Source of the DNA: Massilia sp. PDC64
Lineage (GTDB): Bacteria > Pseudomonadota > Gammaproteobacteria > Burkholderiales > Burkholderiaceae_D
NCBI RefSeq assembly: GCF_900101265.1
Contig: NZ_FMZS01000004.1
Coordinates: 495,859 to 559,858, forward strand
Direction: 5' to 3'
DNA length: 64,000 nucleotides
This document shows positions 35,974-44,520 of the stretch, in pieces; position 1 is the stretch's first letter, and every line of letters begins with the position of its first letter. The notes under the pieces are model-generated. The model searched no databases and was not told the DNA's origin. It saw only the letters and a program-made list of their open reading frames with translations. Made by a program: the position numbers and the translations under genes.

Positions 35974-37312
35974 AATGCGGATTGAAAAGCGGGTCGCGGT
36001 CGTCGGCGGGGGCTGGGCCGGCTGCGCGGCGGCCGTCGCCCTGCTGGACGCGGGCTGCGGCGTCACCCTGTTCGAAGCCGCCCGCACCCTGGGCGGCCGT
36101 GCCCGCGCGATCGAGACGAACGGCCGCCTGCTCGACAACGGCCAGCACATCATGCTGGGCGCCTATGCCGACACGCTGCGCCTGATGCGCCGCGTGGGCG
36201 TCGCGCCGAAACAGGCGTTATTGCGGCTGCCGCTGCAGATGCGCTACCCGGCGGGGGACGATGGCATGGACTTCGTCGCGCCGCGCCTGCCCGCGCCGCT
36301 GCACATGCTCGTCGCCCTGTTGCGCGCCCGGGGCCTCGGCCGCGCCGACAAGCTGGCCCTCGCCCGCTTCACGACGACGGCCCGCTGGATGGGCTGGCAA
36401 CTGCACAACGATTGCACAGTGGCGGAACTGCTCGTGCGCTACGACCAGACCGAACGCCTGAATCGCCTGATGTGGCGCCCCCTGTGCCTCGCGGCGCTGA
36501 ACACGCCGCCGGAACGCGCGTCCGCGCAGGTGTTCCTGGCCGTGCTGCGCGACAGCCTGGGCGCGAAGCGGGCCGCATCCGACATGCTGATCCCGCGCGT
36601 GCTGCTCGACGCGCTGTTCCCCCAGGCGGCGCGCCGCTACCTGGAAAGCCGCGGCGCGGCCGTGCACACGGGCCGCCGCGTCGATACGCTGGGGCCGGAC
36701 GGCGGCACGTGGATCGTGCGCGCGGGCGCCGACGTGCAGACGTTCGACGCCGTCGTGCTGGCAGCCCCGCCCTGGCAGGCCGCCGCGCTGCTGCGGCCCG
36801 TGGACGGCACCGCGGACGTGGTCGACAAGCTGGATGCGCTGGACTACGAACCGATCGCCACCGTCTACCTGCAATACGCGGCCGGGGTCCGCCTGCCGCT
36901 GCCGTTCTGCGCGCTGACGGACGCGCCTGCCGCCAACCGCTGGGGCCAGTTCGTGTTCGACCGCGGCCAGCTCGATCCCGGCCAGGACGGTCTGCTGGCC
37001 GTCGTGATCAGCGGCGCGGATCCGGCCGGGGACATCGGCCAGGACGCGCTGGCGGCCAGCGTCGCCGCCCAACTGGCCGCCGCGTTCGGGCAACCGGCGT
37101 TGGCGTCTCCCCAGTGGAGCCGGGTCATCACGGAAAAGCGGGCGACGTTCGCGTGTTCTCCCGCCCTCGACCGCCCCGCCAACGCCACGCCCCTGCCCGG
37201 CCTCGCGCTGGCCGGCGACTACACCGCGTGCGACTACCCTGCCACACTGGAGGCGGCCGTGCGCAGCGGGGTGGCCGCGGCGGCCGTCATTACAGAGGGA
37301 AAACGCCGATGA
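35960..37312 (+). CDS. hpnE: Hydroxysqualene dehydroxylase HpnE
   Basis: A 450-residue FAD-dependent amine-oxidase-like protein that reduces hydroxysqualene to squalene, the hopanoid precursor. The dinucleotide motif VVGGGWAGCAAAVALLDAG lies at residues 14-32, followed by GGRARAIETNGRLLDNGQHI and the C-terminal LALAGDYTACDYPATLEAAV. ATG 35960 is chosen because GGAAG lies just upstream; it overlaps hpnD by 14 bases. ATG 35975 is possible. The squalene-hopene cyclase gene is not in the window. Confidence 0.94.
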   Translation: MSAAEMRIEKRVAVVGGGWAGCAAAVALLDAGCGVTLFEAARTLGGRARAIETNGRLLDNGQHIMLGAYADTLRLMRRVGVAPKQALLRLPLQMRYPAGDDGMDFVAPRLPAPLHMLVALLRARGLGRADKLALARFTTTARWMGWQLHNDCTVAELLVRYDQTERLNRLMWRPLCLAALNTPPERASAQVFLAVLRDSLGAKRAASDMLIPRVLLDALFPQAARRYLESRGAAVHTGRRVDTLGPDGGTWIVRAGADVQTFDAVVLAAPPWQAAALLRPVDGTADVVDKLDALDYEPIATVYLQYAAGVRLPLPFCALTDAPAANRWGQFVFDRGQLDPGQDGLLAVVISGADPAGDIGQDALAASVAAQLAAAFGQPALASPQWSRVITEKRATFACSPALDRPANATPLPGLALAGDYTACDYPATLEAAVRSGVAAAAVITEGKRR

Positions 37313-37435
37313 AGCCACGCCGGTCATCCCGCCGGGGTGCGCCCTGCTCCGCGATTTCCGCAGCCTGTCGCACACCGGTGGCGCGCGCCATCCGGCTTCC
37401 GTACAGTGGCAACATCGAAACGAATGTTGGCGGAA

Positions 37436-37573
37436 ATGCAAATGAACATCCATCTCGGCGTACGTACCCTTGCCCTGCTGGCCGTCGTGGCGGCCGCGAC
37501 GCTCATCCTCGTCCATCCGGGCGGCGCGACCGATCCGGCGCTGAACGCCATGTTGTTGCTTGGCCGAAATTGA
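37436..37573 (+). CDS. Possible 45-codon membrane peptide
   Basis: A short frame between hpnE and the DUF1700 gene encodes one hydrophobic span (TLALLAVVAAATLILVHPGG) followed by a short polar tail. GGCGGAAAT lies upstream of the ATG. It is 22 bp before the DUF1700 gene and on the same strand. I do not recognise the product, and its reality rests only on position and the membrane segment. Confidence 0.35.
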   Translation: MQMNIHLGVRTLALLAVVAAATLILVHPGGATDPALNAMLLLGRN

Positions 37574-37595
37574 TTAGGCCTTGCCAGGAGTAACG

Positions 37596-38423
37596 ATGGG
37601 CAAACTGGAATACCTCGACGCGCTCAAGCGGGCCATGCTCGGCCTGCCTCCCGACGTCCAGGCCAAGACGTTGGCCTATTACGAGCAGCGCTTCGTCGAC
37701 GGCGTGGCCGCCGGACGGGGCGAGCCGGACGTGGCGCGCGAGCTCGCCGATCCGACGAAGATCGCCATGACCCTGCGCGCTAGCGCGCACCTGAGCACGT
37801 TCACGGAGAAGAAGAACCCGGCGAACGGGTTCGCCGAGAAAAAGAACCCGGCCAACGCGCTGCGCGTGGCGGTCTCCGCCGTCGGCCTGGCCATCTTCAA
37901 CCTGTTCATGATCGTGCCGGCGATGGTGTATTCGGCGCTGCTGTTCGCCCTGTACGCGTGCGCGCTGACGTTCTACCTGGCCGGCATCGCGACGACGGCC
38001 AGCGGCCTGGCCGGCGCCAACGAACTGGTACTGGACTGGCCGAGCCGCTTCGTCACGATCGACGACGACGGGCGCGGACGCCAGATGCGCATCGAGATCG
38101 GCAGCCACGGCATCAACGTCACGCAGGAACGCCCGCAGGTCGCGGACCCGCTGCCGCCCGCGGACCCGGACAGCGACGCCGACGGGAGCAGCCGCCTGGA
38201 ACGCTCGCGCGCCATGCGCGGCGCCGAGGCGCTCGCGGACAGCACGGTGCGCATCAGTACGGAAATGGACGCGGAATCGCGCACGACGCAGACCCTGTTC
38301 GGCCTCGGTCTCGTGCTGGGCGGGATCGCCCTGTTCCTGCTGTCCCTCGTGATCACGCGCTATACCTTCATCGGCCTGAAGCGCTACCTCCAGATGAACC
38401 GTTCCCTGCTCAAGGGAGGCTGA
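37596..38423 (+). CDS. DUF1700 family membrane protein
   Basis: A 275-residue protein opening GKLEYLDALKRAMLGLPPD, the helical cap of DUF1700, followed by about four membrane segments between residues 85 and 265 (for example NLFMIVPAMVYSALLFALYA). A short duplicated stretch, EKKNPAN, occurs twice near residue 70. The family commonly pairs with PadR regulators and DUF2807 adhesin-like proteins; the second partner follows here but no PadR gene is present. AGGAG lies five bases before the ATG. Confidence 0.88.
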   Translation: MGKLEYLDALKRAMLGLPPDVQAKTLAYYEQRFVDGVAAGRGEPDVARELADPTKIAMTLRASAHLSTFTEKKNPANGFAEKKNPANALRVAVSAVGLAIFNLFMIVPAMVYSALLFALYACALTFYLAGIATTASGLAGANELVLDWPSRFVTIDDDGRGRQMRIEIGSHGINVTQERPQVADPLPPADPDSDADGSSRLERSRAMRGAEALADSTVRISTEMDAESRTTQTLFGLGLVLGGIALFLLSLVITRYTFIGLKRYLQMNRSLLKGG

Positions 38424-38429
38424 GGCACC

Positions 38430-39248
38430 ATGCGCGCGTTACTCAAGATCGGCTTTACCCTGCTCGTCATCGCCTTCCTGCTGATCGGCGTCTCGTACAG
38501 CATGCTGCGGGCCCACGGCACGAACGGCCCGTCCAACCCGGGCAGCCGCCTCCTCACCACGGAACGCCGCCCGCTAGACCAGGCCGTCGCCAAGGTCGAC
38601 CTGGCCGGCCCCGTCAACCTCACCCTGCGCCAGGGTCCGACGCCGTCGCTGGAAGTGCGGGGCGAGCAGCGCCTGCTGGCCAACATCGACACGACCGTCG
38701 ACGGCGACATGCTGCACATCGGCCCGCGCGGCATCCTGCTGCGCCACCGCACGCCGATCGAGGTGACGGTCACCCTGCCGTCGCTGGAATCGCTCAGCAT
38801 CAACGGCAGCGGCGAGCACACCGTCAGCGGTTTCGCCGGCGACCACCTCGACGTCGCGCTGGACGGCTCCGGCAGCCTGCGCTTCAACGGCCGTTACCGC
38901 GAAATCATGGCCGCCATCCACGGCAGCGGGGACATGGAATTGACGGGCGGCTCCAGCGACACGGTGGACGCCGCCGTCATCGGCAGCGGCCGCCTCACGC
39001 TGGTCGGCTCGACGCGCGCGCTGCATGCCGAACTGCGCGGCTCGGGCGACCTGGACGCGCGCCACCTGCGCGCCGACGAAGTCGACCTCGCCCAGCAGGG
39101 TTCCGGCGACAGCGCGGTGTACGCCCGCAAGCGCCTGCATGCGGAGCTGACCGGCAGCGGCGAGGCGCGTGTCTTCGGCAATCCGGACGAACGCTCCGTC
39201 AGCCGCAACGGCAGCGCGACCGTCAGCTTCGACGACAAGCGGGATTGA
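38430..39248 (+). CDS. Head-GIN domain protein (DUF2807)
   Basis: A 272-residue envelope protein with one N-terminal membrane anchor (LLKIGFTLLVIAFLLIGVS) and a repetitive right-handed beta-helix. Seven rungs carry a GSG turn: NGSGE, DGSGS, HGSGD, IGSGR, RGSGD, QGSGD and TGSGE, about 20 residues apart. The family is called putative auto-transporter adhesin, but the function is not established. It follows the DUF1700 gene by 6 bp. Its last 26 bases overlap the 3' end of the convergent flavoprotein gene. Confidence 0.9.
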   Translation: MRALLKIGFTLLVIAFLLIGVSYSMLRAHGTNGPSNPGSRLLTTERRPLDQAVAKVDLAGPVNLTLRQGPTPSLEVRGEQRLLANIDTTVDGDMLHIGPRGILLRHRTPIEVTVTLPSLESLSINGSGEHTVSGFAGDHLDVALDGSGSLRFNGRYREIMAAIHGSGDMELTGGSSDTVDAAVIGSGRLTLVGSTRALHAELRGSGDLDARHLRADEVDLAQQGSGDSAVYARKRLHAELTGSGEARVFGNPDERSVSRNGSATVSFDDKRD

Positions 39249-40470
39249 GCAGCCACTCCAGCGCCGCGCGCCCGGCGGCGCGCCCGCTGCCGAAGCAGGC
39301 CGTCAACAGATAGCCGCCCGTCGGCGCTTCCCAATCGACCATCTCGCCCGCGACGAACACCCCCGGCACGTCTTTCAGCATGGCCCCGTCGAGCGCGCCG
39401 AAACGCACGCCGCCCGCGCTGCTGATGGCCTCATCGATCGGACGGGGGCGTTTCAGCACGAGCGGCAAGGCCTTCAGCGCCCGCGCCAGTTTCACCGGAT
39501 CCGCATAGTCGGCCTTGCCCAGGCACTCGTGCAGCAGCCCCGATTTCACGCCCTTGATGCCCAGGCGGCTTTGCAGGTGACTCGCCATCGACCGCGTGCC
39601 GCGCGGGCGCGTCACCTCGTCCAGCACGCGCTGCGGGTCGTGGTCCGGCAGCAGGTCCAGCAGCACGGTCGCCTGGCCGTCGCGCGCGATGCGGTCGCGG
39701 ATCCCGGCCGACAGCGCGTACACGAGACTGCCTTCGATACCCGTCGCCGTGACGACGAACTGGCCCTTGCGGAATGCGCCGCCTTCGAGCGCCAGCGCGA
39801 CGGTGGTCAGCGGCGCGCCCGCGTAACGGCTGGCGAAATGTTCGGACCAGTCGGCGTCGAAACCGCAGTTCGCCGGCACGAGCGGCGCCACGTCCACGCC
39901 GCGCGCGGCCAGCAACGGCACCCAGGCGCCGTCGGACCCGAGCCGCGCCCAACTCGCTCCGCCCAACGCCAGTACGGTCGCGGTGCCGCCTGCCTCCACG
40001 GTCGCCTCGCCACCCGGCGTCTCGAATACGAGGGCGCCGTCGCGCCAGCCGGTCCAGCGGTGCCGCATGTGGAACTGGACGCCCGCCTCGCGCAACCGGT
40101 GCAGCCACGCGCGCAGCAGCGGCGCGGCCTTCATGTCGGTCGGGAATACGCGGCCGGACGTCCCCACGAACGTATCGACGCCCAATCCGTGGATCCACTC
40201 CCGCAGCTGCTCCGGCCTGAACGCGTCGACCCACGGTTTTACCGCGCCGACGCGGGCACCGTAGCGGCCGACGAACGCATCGTAGGGTTCCGCATGCGTG
40301 ATGTTCATGCCGCCTTTACCCGCCAGCAGGAATTTGCGGCCGACGGACGGCATCGCATCGTACACGTCCACCCGCGCGCCGCCCGCGGACAGCACTTCGG
40401 CCGCCATCAGGCCGGCGGGGCCGCCGCCGATGACGATGGCGTGGGGACGGGTTTCGGTGGGCTGGGACAT
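39223..40470 (-). CDS. HI0933/YhiN-type FAD-dependent oxidoreductase
   Basis: This 415-residue flavoprotein has the N-terminal FAD motif IVIGGGPAGLMAAEVLSAGG, the family block SVGRKFLLAGKGGMNITHAE near residue 45, and the C-terminal FAD signature GVFVAGEMVDWEAPTGGYLL. The reaction of the family is unknown. ATG 40470 begins at MSQPTETRP; the frame is open to 40590 but would run through the operator region of the next operon. The gene is divergent from the membrane protein-XRE operon. Confidence 0.92.
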   Translation of the reverse strand: MSQPTETRPHAIVIGGGPAGLMAAEVLSAGGARVDVYDAMPSVGRKFLLAGKGGMNITHAEPYDAFVGRYGARVGAVKPWVDAFRPEQLREWIHGLGVDTFVGTSGRVFPTDMKAAPLLRAWLHRLREAGVQFHMRHRWTGWRDGALVFETPGGEATVEAGGTATVLALGGASWARLGSDGAWVPLLAARGVDVAPLVPANCGFDADWSEHFASRYAGAPLTTVALALEGGAFRKGQFVVTATGIEGSLVYALSAGIRDRIARDGQATVLLDLLPDHDPQRVLDEVTRPRGTRSMASHLQSRLGIKGVKSGLLHECLGKADYADPVKLARALKALPLVLKRPRPIDEAISSAGGVRFGALDGAMLKDVPGVFVAGEMVDWEAPTGGYLLTACFGSGRAAGRAALEWLLNPACRRS

Positions 40471-40539
40471 GGCGGTCGCGGAAAAAAGGGGGAGAAAGCG
40501 CGGAGGCGAGCATTGTAGTCGAACGGGCGCCAAAAATGG

Positions 40540-40599
40540 ATGTAAAGGAAGCTTGACATCAACCCGAAGCCGGCCTACGATGTAAAGCATACTTTACAT
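40540..40599 (+). promoter_or_regulatory. Promoter flanked by two matching 20-bp palindromic operators
   Basis: TTGACA at 40553-40558 and TACGAT at 40576-40581 are spaced by 17 bp. Palindrome ATGTAAAGCATACTTTACAT covers 40580-40599, and ATGTAAAGGAAGCTTGACAT (one mismatch between arms) covers 40540-40559, exactly 40 bp upstream. One site overlaps the -35 and the other the -10 and start. The likely binder is the small XRE protein encoded by the second gene of the operon, so this looks autoregulatory. Confidence 0.8.
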
Positions 40600-40612
40600 G
40601 AGGAGGTGTGCA

Positions 40613-41014
40613 ATGCATGAGAAACGTGTCGCGCGGGCCTACCGCATCGATTTGTGGACGGCCATCGCCGTGTATGTCGTCCTGCTGCTGGCGTCGATCC
40701 GCTACGGCCGTCCCATGGACGACGGTCTGCTGCGCACCGTCGTGCTGCTGGCACCGATGATCGGCTTCGGCCTGATGATCCGCGCCATCGCCCGCCACGT
40801 GGCGCGGATCGACGAGTACCAGCGCCTGCGCATGCTGGAAAGCGTCGCCCTCGCCTTCGCCATCACGGGCGCCGTCACGTTCAGCTACGGCTTTCTCGAG
40901 ACGGCGGGCTTTCCGAAGCTGTCGATGTTCAGCGTGTGGATCGTGATGGGCGCCAGCTGGGGCCTCGTCGGCATCGTGCGCGGCGTGGCCGCACGCCGCG
41001 CGGTCGAATCATGA
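40613..41014 (+). CDS. Four-helix membrane protein paired with an XRE regulator
   Basis: A 133-residue protein with four hydrophobic spans (for example LWTAIAVYVVLLLASI and MIGFGLMIRAIARHVARI). Charged stretches HVARIDEYQR lie between spans 2 and 3. I do not recognise a named family, though similar small proteins often precede YozG/YgzD-like XRE regulators. A strong GGAGGTG site precedes the ATG at 40613. Its stop overlaps the XRE start by four bases (ATGA). It may sense a membrane or small-molecule signal for the regulator, which is inference from coupling only. Confidence 0.8.
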   Translation: MHEKRVARAYRIDLWTAIAVYVVLLLASIRYGRPMDDGLLRTVVLLAPMIGFGLMIRAIARHVARIDEYQRLRMLESVALAFAITGAVTFSYGFLETAGFPKLSMFSVWIVMGASWGLVGIVRGVAARRAVES

Positions 41015-41214
41015 AGAACGCCATCCGCGACCTGCGCGCGGCGCGCGGCTGGAGCCAGGCGCACCTGGCCGAGCTGCTGGACGTCTCGCGCCAGACCGTC
41101 ATCGCCATCGAGACGGGCCGCTACGACCCGAGCCTGCCGCTGGCCTTCGCGCTCGCCAGACTGTTCGAACAACCGATCGAAACCATCTTCTTCCCGGACC
41201 AGGAGACCGCATGA
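41011..41214 (+). CDS. Small XRE-family transcriptional regulator
   Basis: The 67-residue protein is almost entirely one helix-turn-helix domain: LRAARGWSQAHLAELLDVSRQTVIAIE, with the recognition helix around SRQTVIAIETGRYDPS. It resembles stand-alone YozG/YgzD-like regulators. It overlaps both neighbours by ATGA, giving three translationally coupled genes. The two matching palindromes at the operon promoter are its probable targets. Confidence 0.92.
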   Translation: MKNAIRDLRAARGWSQAHLAELLDVSRQTVIAIETGRYDPSLPLAFALARLFEQPIETIFFPDQETA

Positions 41215-42170
41215 ACATCTTCCGCAACAAAGTTCTGTTTGCCGCCATCGCCGTCACGCTGTGCATGAGCGCCGGCCACCACAGCCGCGCCGCCGACGCC
41301 GCGCCGGAAACGAACCGCTTCGCCGCCACCATCGCGCCCGCCGAGCGCTTCGAAGTGAACGGCGTGCTCGTCGAACGTCACGGCAAGGAGGGCAAAAGCG
41401 GCCGCCCGCTGATCCTGATTCCCGGCCTCGCGAGCGGCAGCTGGGTGTGGCAGGACACGATCCGCGCGTTCTCTCCCGACCACGCCGTCTACGTGCTGAC
41501 CCTGCCCGGCTTCGACGGCCGCCCGCCGGCCGGCCCGGCCCCGTTCGCGGCCGCGCGCACCGCCGTCGAGGAACTGATCGCCAGCCGCCGCCTCGACAAA
41601 CCCGTCATCGTGGGCCACAGCCTGGGCGGCATCCTTGCGCTCGCCATCGCCGAGGACAAACCGGCGCTCGTCGGCGGCATCGTCAGCATCGACGGCCTGC
41701 CCGTGATGCCGGGCACCGAAGACATGCCTCCGCCGGCGCGCGCCCAGTTCGCCGAGCGCATGCGCGCCCAGGTCGGCAACCAGCCGGCCGACCGGTTCGC
41801 GCAACAGCAGCAGGGCTACATGCGCACGATCGGCGTGATGGACATGAGCAAGGCCGACGCCCTGGCCCAGCTGACGGCCCGCAGCGATCCGGCGTCCGTC
41901 GGCACGTGGGCCGCCGACGTGGTGACGGTGGACCTGCGGCCCGGCCTGAAATCGATCCAGGCGCCGGTGCTGGCCATCGTGCCCTACCTGGACCTGGACA
42001 GCAGCCAGCAAGGCCTCACGCCCGCGGCAAAGGCCGACTACTACCGCGCGCTGATGGAAGGCACGCCCAAGCTGCAGGTGGTGACGGTGGCCCCGTCGCG
42101 CCACTTCGCGATGTTCGACCAGCCGCAGGCCGTCATCGCCGCGATCCGGACGTTCCTCGGCACGTTATAA
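41211..42170 (+). CDS. Exported alpha/beta hydrolase
   Basis: A 319-residue hydrolase with an N-terminal signal sequence (to about residue 28, ending SRAADA). The oxyanion loop LIPGLASGSWVW, the nucleophile Ser137 in VIVGHSLGGI, and the catalytic His in APSRHFAMFDQP are present. The substrate is unknown; esterase or lactonase activity is likely for the fold. It is coupled to the XRE gene by an ATGA overlap, so it is probably the effector output of the small operon. Confidence 0.9.
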   Translation: MNIFRNKVLFAAIAVTLCMSAGHHSRAADAAPETNRFAATIAPAERFEVNGVLVERHGKEGKSGRPLILIPGLASGSWVWQDTIRAFSPDHAVYVLTLPGFDGRPPAGPAPFAAARTAVEELIASRRLDKPVIVGHSLGGILALAIAEDKPALVGGIVSIDGLPVMPGTEDMPPPARAQFAERMRAQVGNQPADRFAQQQQGYMRTIGVMDMSKADALAQLTARSDPASVGTWAADVVTVDLRPGLKSIQAPVLAIVPYLDLDSSQQGLTPAAKADYYRALMEGTPKLQVVTVAPSRHFAMFDQPQAVIAAIRTFLGTL

Positions 42171-42239
42171 GCGCGCGGCCGTGCGCCGCCGCGCCCGCGC
42201 CGCTGGCATCATGACGCTCATCGGCAATCGGGAGACGGC

Positions 42240-42707
42240 ATGACGTTCGAGGAAGTCTGGGGCACGGTACGCGAGGAATTCACCGACATCGGCGACGGCG
42301 CCGGCATCGTCCGCATCGTCGTGCGCCTGCTCGTGGCGGTGGTGCTCGGCGGGGTGCTGGGCTGGGAGCGCGAATCCGTCGGCGCACCCGCGGGCCTGCG
42401 TACGCACATGCTCGTGTCGCTGGGCTCCGCGCTGTTCGTGCTGATTCCCCTGCAGGCCGGCATGAAGATGGAAGACCTGTCGCGCGTGCTGCAGGGCGTC
42501 ACGGCCGGCATCGGCTTCCTCGGCGCCGGCGCCATCCTCAAGCAGCGGGACCGCAACGACGTGCGCGGCCTCACGACGGCGGCCAGCATCTGGCTGACGG
42601 CCGCCCTCGGCGTCGCGGCGGGCATGGGGCGCGAAGCGACGGCGCTGCTGTCCACGCTGTTCGCCCTGATCATCCTCGCCATCCTACGGCGCTGGTCCAA
42701 GACCTGA
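42240..42707 (+). CDS. MgtC/SapB family membrane protein
   Basis: A 155-residue protein with five hydrophobic segments and the MgtC signature: GGVLGWERESVGAPAGLRTH near residue 38 and GIGFLGAGAILKQ near residue 90, followed by GLTTAASIWLTAALGVAAGMG. The C-terminal regulatory domain of longer MgtC proteins is absent. The family is tied to growth at low magnesium and to ATP synthase control in pathogens; the role here is unknown. It starts 69 bp after the hydrolase gene. Confidence 0.9.
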   Translation: MTFEEVWGTVREEFTDIGDGAGIVRIVVRLLVAVVLGGVLGWERESVGAPAGLRTHMLVSLGSALFVLIPLQAGMKMEDLSRVLQGVTAGIGFLGAGAILKQRDRNDVRGLTTAASIWLTAALGVAAGMGREATALLSTLFALIILAILRRWSKT

Positions 42708-42832
42708 GCTGTAAAGCTATCGCGGCCGCCCGCGGTCGGGTACAGTGCATGGCGGCGGCGCACGTCGCCCACCTTACAAAAAACGCCGGACCGCGCGATC
42801 CGCGGCACCGCTTCGCCAGCCCAAGGAGCACC

Positions 42833-44194
42833 ATGCATCCCGTCTTCAAATCCGCCTTCCCCATCCTGCTGCTCGGCGCCGGCGCCCAGGCCGCGCCGCT
42901 CACCGACGCCAACCTGCCCGCGCGCCAGGCCGACGTCGACGCCATCGTGCGCGAGATCTCGCCGCAGCGCATCCACGCTTACATCGAGAAACTGGTGAGC
43001 TTCGGCACGCGCCACACGATGTCCGAGACGGAATCGAACACGCGCGGCATCGGCGCGGCCCGGCGCTGGATCAAGGCCGAGCTGGAACGCTGCGGCGCCG
43101 GCAAGCTGGACGTGCAGTTCCAGAGCCATGTCCACCCTGTCGCCAACCGCATCTCGCGTCCGACGGAGATCGTCAACGTGGTGGCCACCCTGCCGGGCAC
43201 GCAGGCGGCATCGAAGGACCGCTACTACGTCGTCAGCGGCCATTACGACTCGCGCGTGACGGACGTGATGAACTACACGGCCGATGCGCCGGGCGCGAAC
43301 GACGATGCGTCGGGTACCGCTGCCGTCATCGAAATGGCCTGCGTGATGTCGCGCCACAAGTTCGACGCGTCGCTCGTGTTCATGACCGTCGCGGCGGAGG
43401 AACAAGGCCTGTACGGCTCGGGCGATTACGCGGCAAAAGCGAAAGCCGCGGGCATGAACATCGCGGGCATGCTCAATAACGACATCATCGGCAGCTCGCA
43501 TGACGAGAACGGCAAACTGGATAACGGGGAAGTGCGCCTGTTCGCGGAAGGCGTCCCGCCCGTGAAGGAGACGACACCGGCCCTGCGCACGCTGCTGCAG
43601 ACGGGCGGCGAAAACGACTCGATCACGCGCCAGCTGGCGCGCCACGTCAAGGAGACGGGCGAGCGCTACGTCCCGAACTTCAAGGTCAACATCATCTACC
43701 GGCGCGACCGCTACCTGCGCGGCGGCGACCACAGCCCGTTCCTGGACGCCGGCTACGCGGCCGTGCGCTTCACGGAACCCCACGAGGACTTCAACCACCA
43801 GCACCAGGACCTGCGCACGGAAAACGGGAAGAAGATCGGCGACCTCCTCGACTACGTGGATGCCGAGTACGTGGCCCAGGTGGCGCGCGTGAACGCGGCG
43901 TCGCTGGCATCGCTCGCGCTGGCGCCGGCCGCGCCGCAGGACGTCAAGGTGAAGACGGCGAACCTGGACAATGGCACGGACCTCGTGTGGAAGGCGAACA
44001 CGGAACCGGACCTGGCCGGCTACCGCATCGTGTGGCGCGACACGACGGCGCCGCAGTGGCAGGGATCGAAGTTCGTCGGGAACGTGACGACGTACCGCGT
44101 CGACCTGTCCAAGGACAACCTGCTGTTCGGCGTGCAGGCCGTCGACAGGGACGGCAACGTCAGCCCGGCCACGTATCCGTTCCCCGCGCGCTGA
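42833..44194 (+). CDS. Secreted M28 family zinc aminopeptidase
   Basis: A 453-residue peptidase with a signal peptide (about 20 residues, ending GAQA). Zinc ligands and catalytic acids are recognisable: His137 in SGHYDSR, Asp157 in GANDDASG, Glu189-Glu190 in AAEEQGLYGS, Asp217 in NNDIIG and His in GGDHSPFLD. A C-terminal FN3-like domain (about 365-450) reads VWKANTEPDLAGYRIVWRDT. AAGGAG lies before ATG 42833; the frame is open further upstream without a site. No operon partner is visible. Confidence 0.9.
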   Translation: MHPVFKSAFPILLLGAGAQAAPLTDANLPARQADVDAIVREISPQRIHAYIEKLVSFGTRHTMSETESNTRGIGAARRWIKAELERCGAGKLDVQFQSHVHPVANRISRPTEIVNVVATLPGTQAASKDRYYVVSGHYDSRVTDVMNYTADAPGANDDASGTAAVIEMACVMSRHKFDASLVFMTVAAEEQGLYGSGDYAAKAKAAGMNIAGMLNNDIIGSSHDENGKLDNGEVRLFAEGVPPVKETTPALRTLLQTGGENDSITRQLARHVKETGERYVPNFKVNIIYRRDRYLRGGDHSPFLDAGYAAVRFTEPHEDFNHQHQDLRTENGKKIGDLLDYVDAEYVAQVARVNAASLASLALAPAAPQDVKVKTANLDNGTDLVWKANTEPDLAGYRIVWRDTTAPQWQGSKFVGNVTTYRVDLSKDNLLFGVQAVDRDGNVSPATYPFPAR

Positions 44195-44520
44195 GCCTCC
44201 ATCTTCATGCAGGGCGCATGGGCGCCCCGCATAACCTCCGTCACATTCGCGGCACCGCAGCACGCCGCACTTCAGATCCAGCGCAAACCTCCCCAACTCT
44301 GCGGCGCGATACTGCGCCCTTGACTGCACGGCTTTCCGGCCCGTCTTTATGCTGCGCCGCATGGTTTTTCGGTGCAATATTTTCTTGACAAGGCCATGGC
44401 TGAGCCTATTCTTATAGGCTAGAAAAATGTAAAAAACTCGAACGATGTACGCCCTTGGCGGTCGTCAAGAGGTGTCCACGATTCGTCCGGTAGTCCGCAA
44501 TATCATCTTGGAGGATGTGT
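44195..44520. other. Longest intergenic region (326 bp)
   Basis: No convincing gene is present on either strand. It holds a promoter with an overlapping inverted repeat at 44385-44420 and a leader of about 100 bases before the TRAP binding protein gene. The 190 bp nearest the peptidase gene show no terminator with a T run. Confidence 0.5.
44385..44420 (+). promoter_or_regulatory. Promoter with inverted repeat over the -10, upstream of the TRAP binding protein gene
   Basis: TTGACA at 44385-44390 and TATTCT at 44407-44412 are 16 bp apart. AGCCTAT (44403-44409) and ATAGGCT (44414-44420) form a perfect dyad with a 4-bp centre right on the -10. A bound repressor would block polymerase. Confidence 0.6.
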
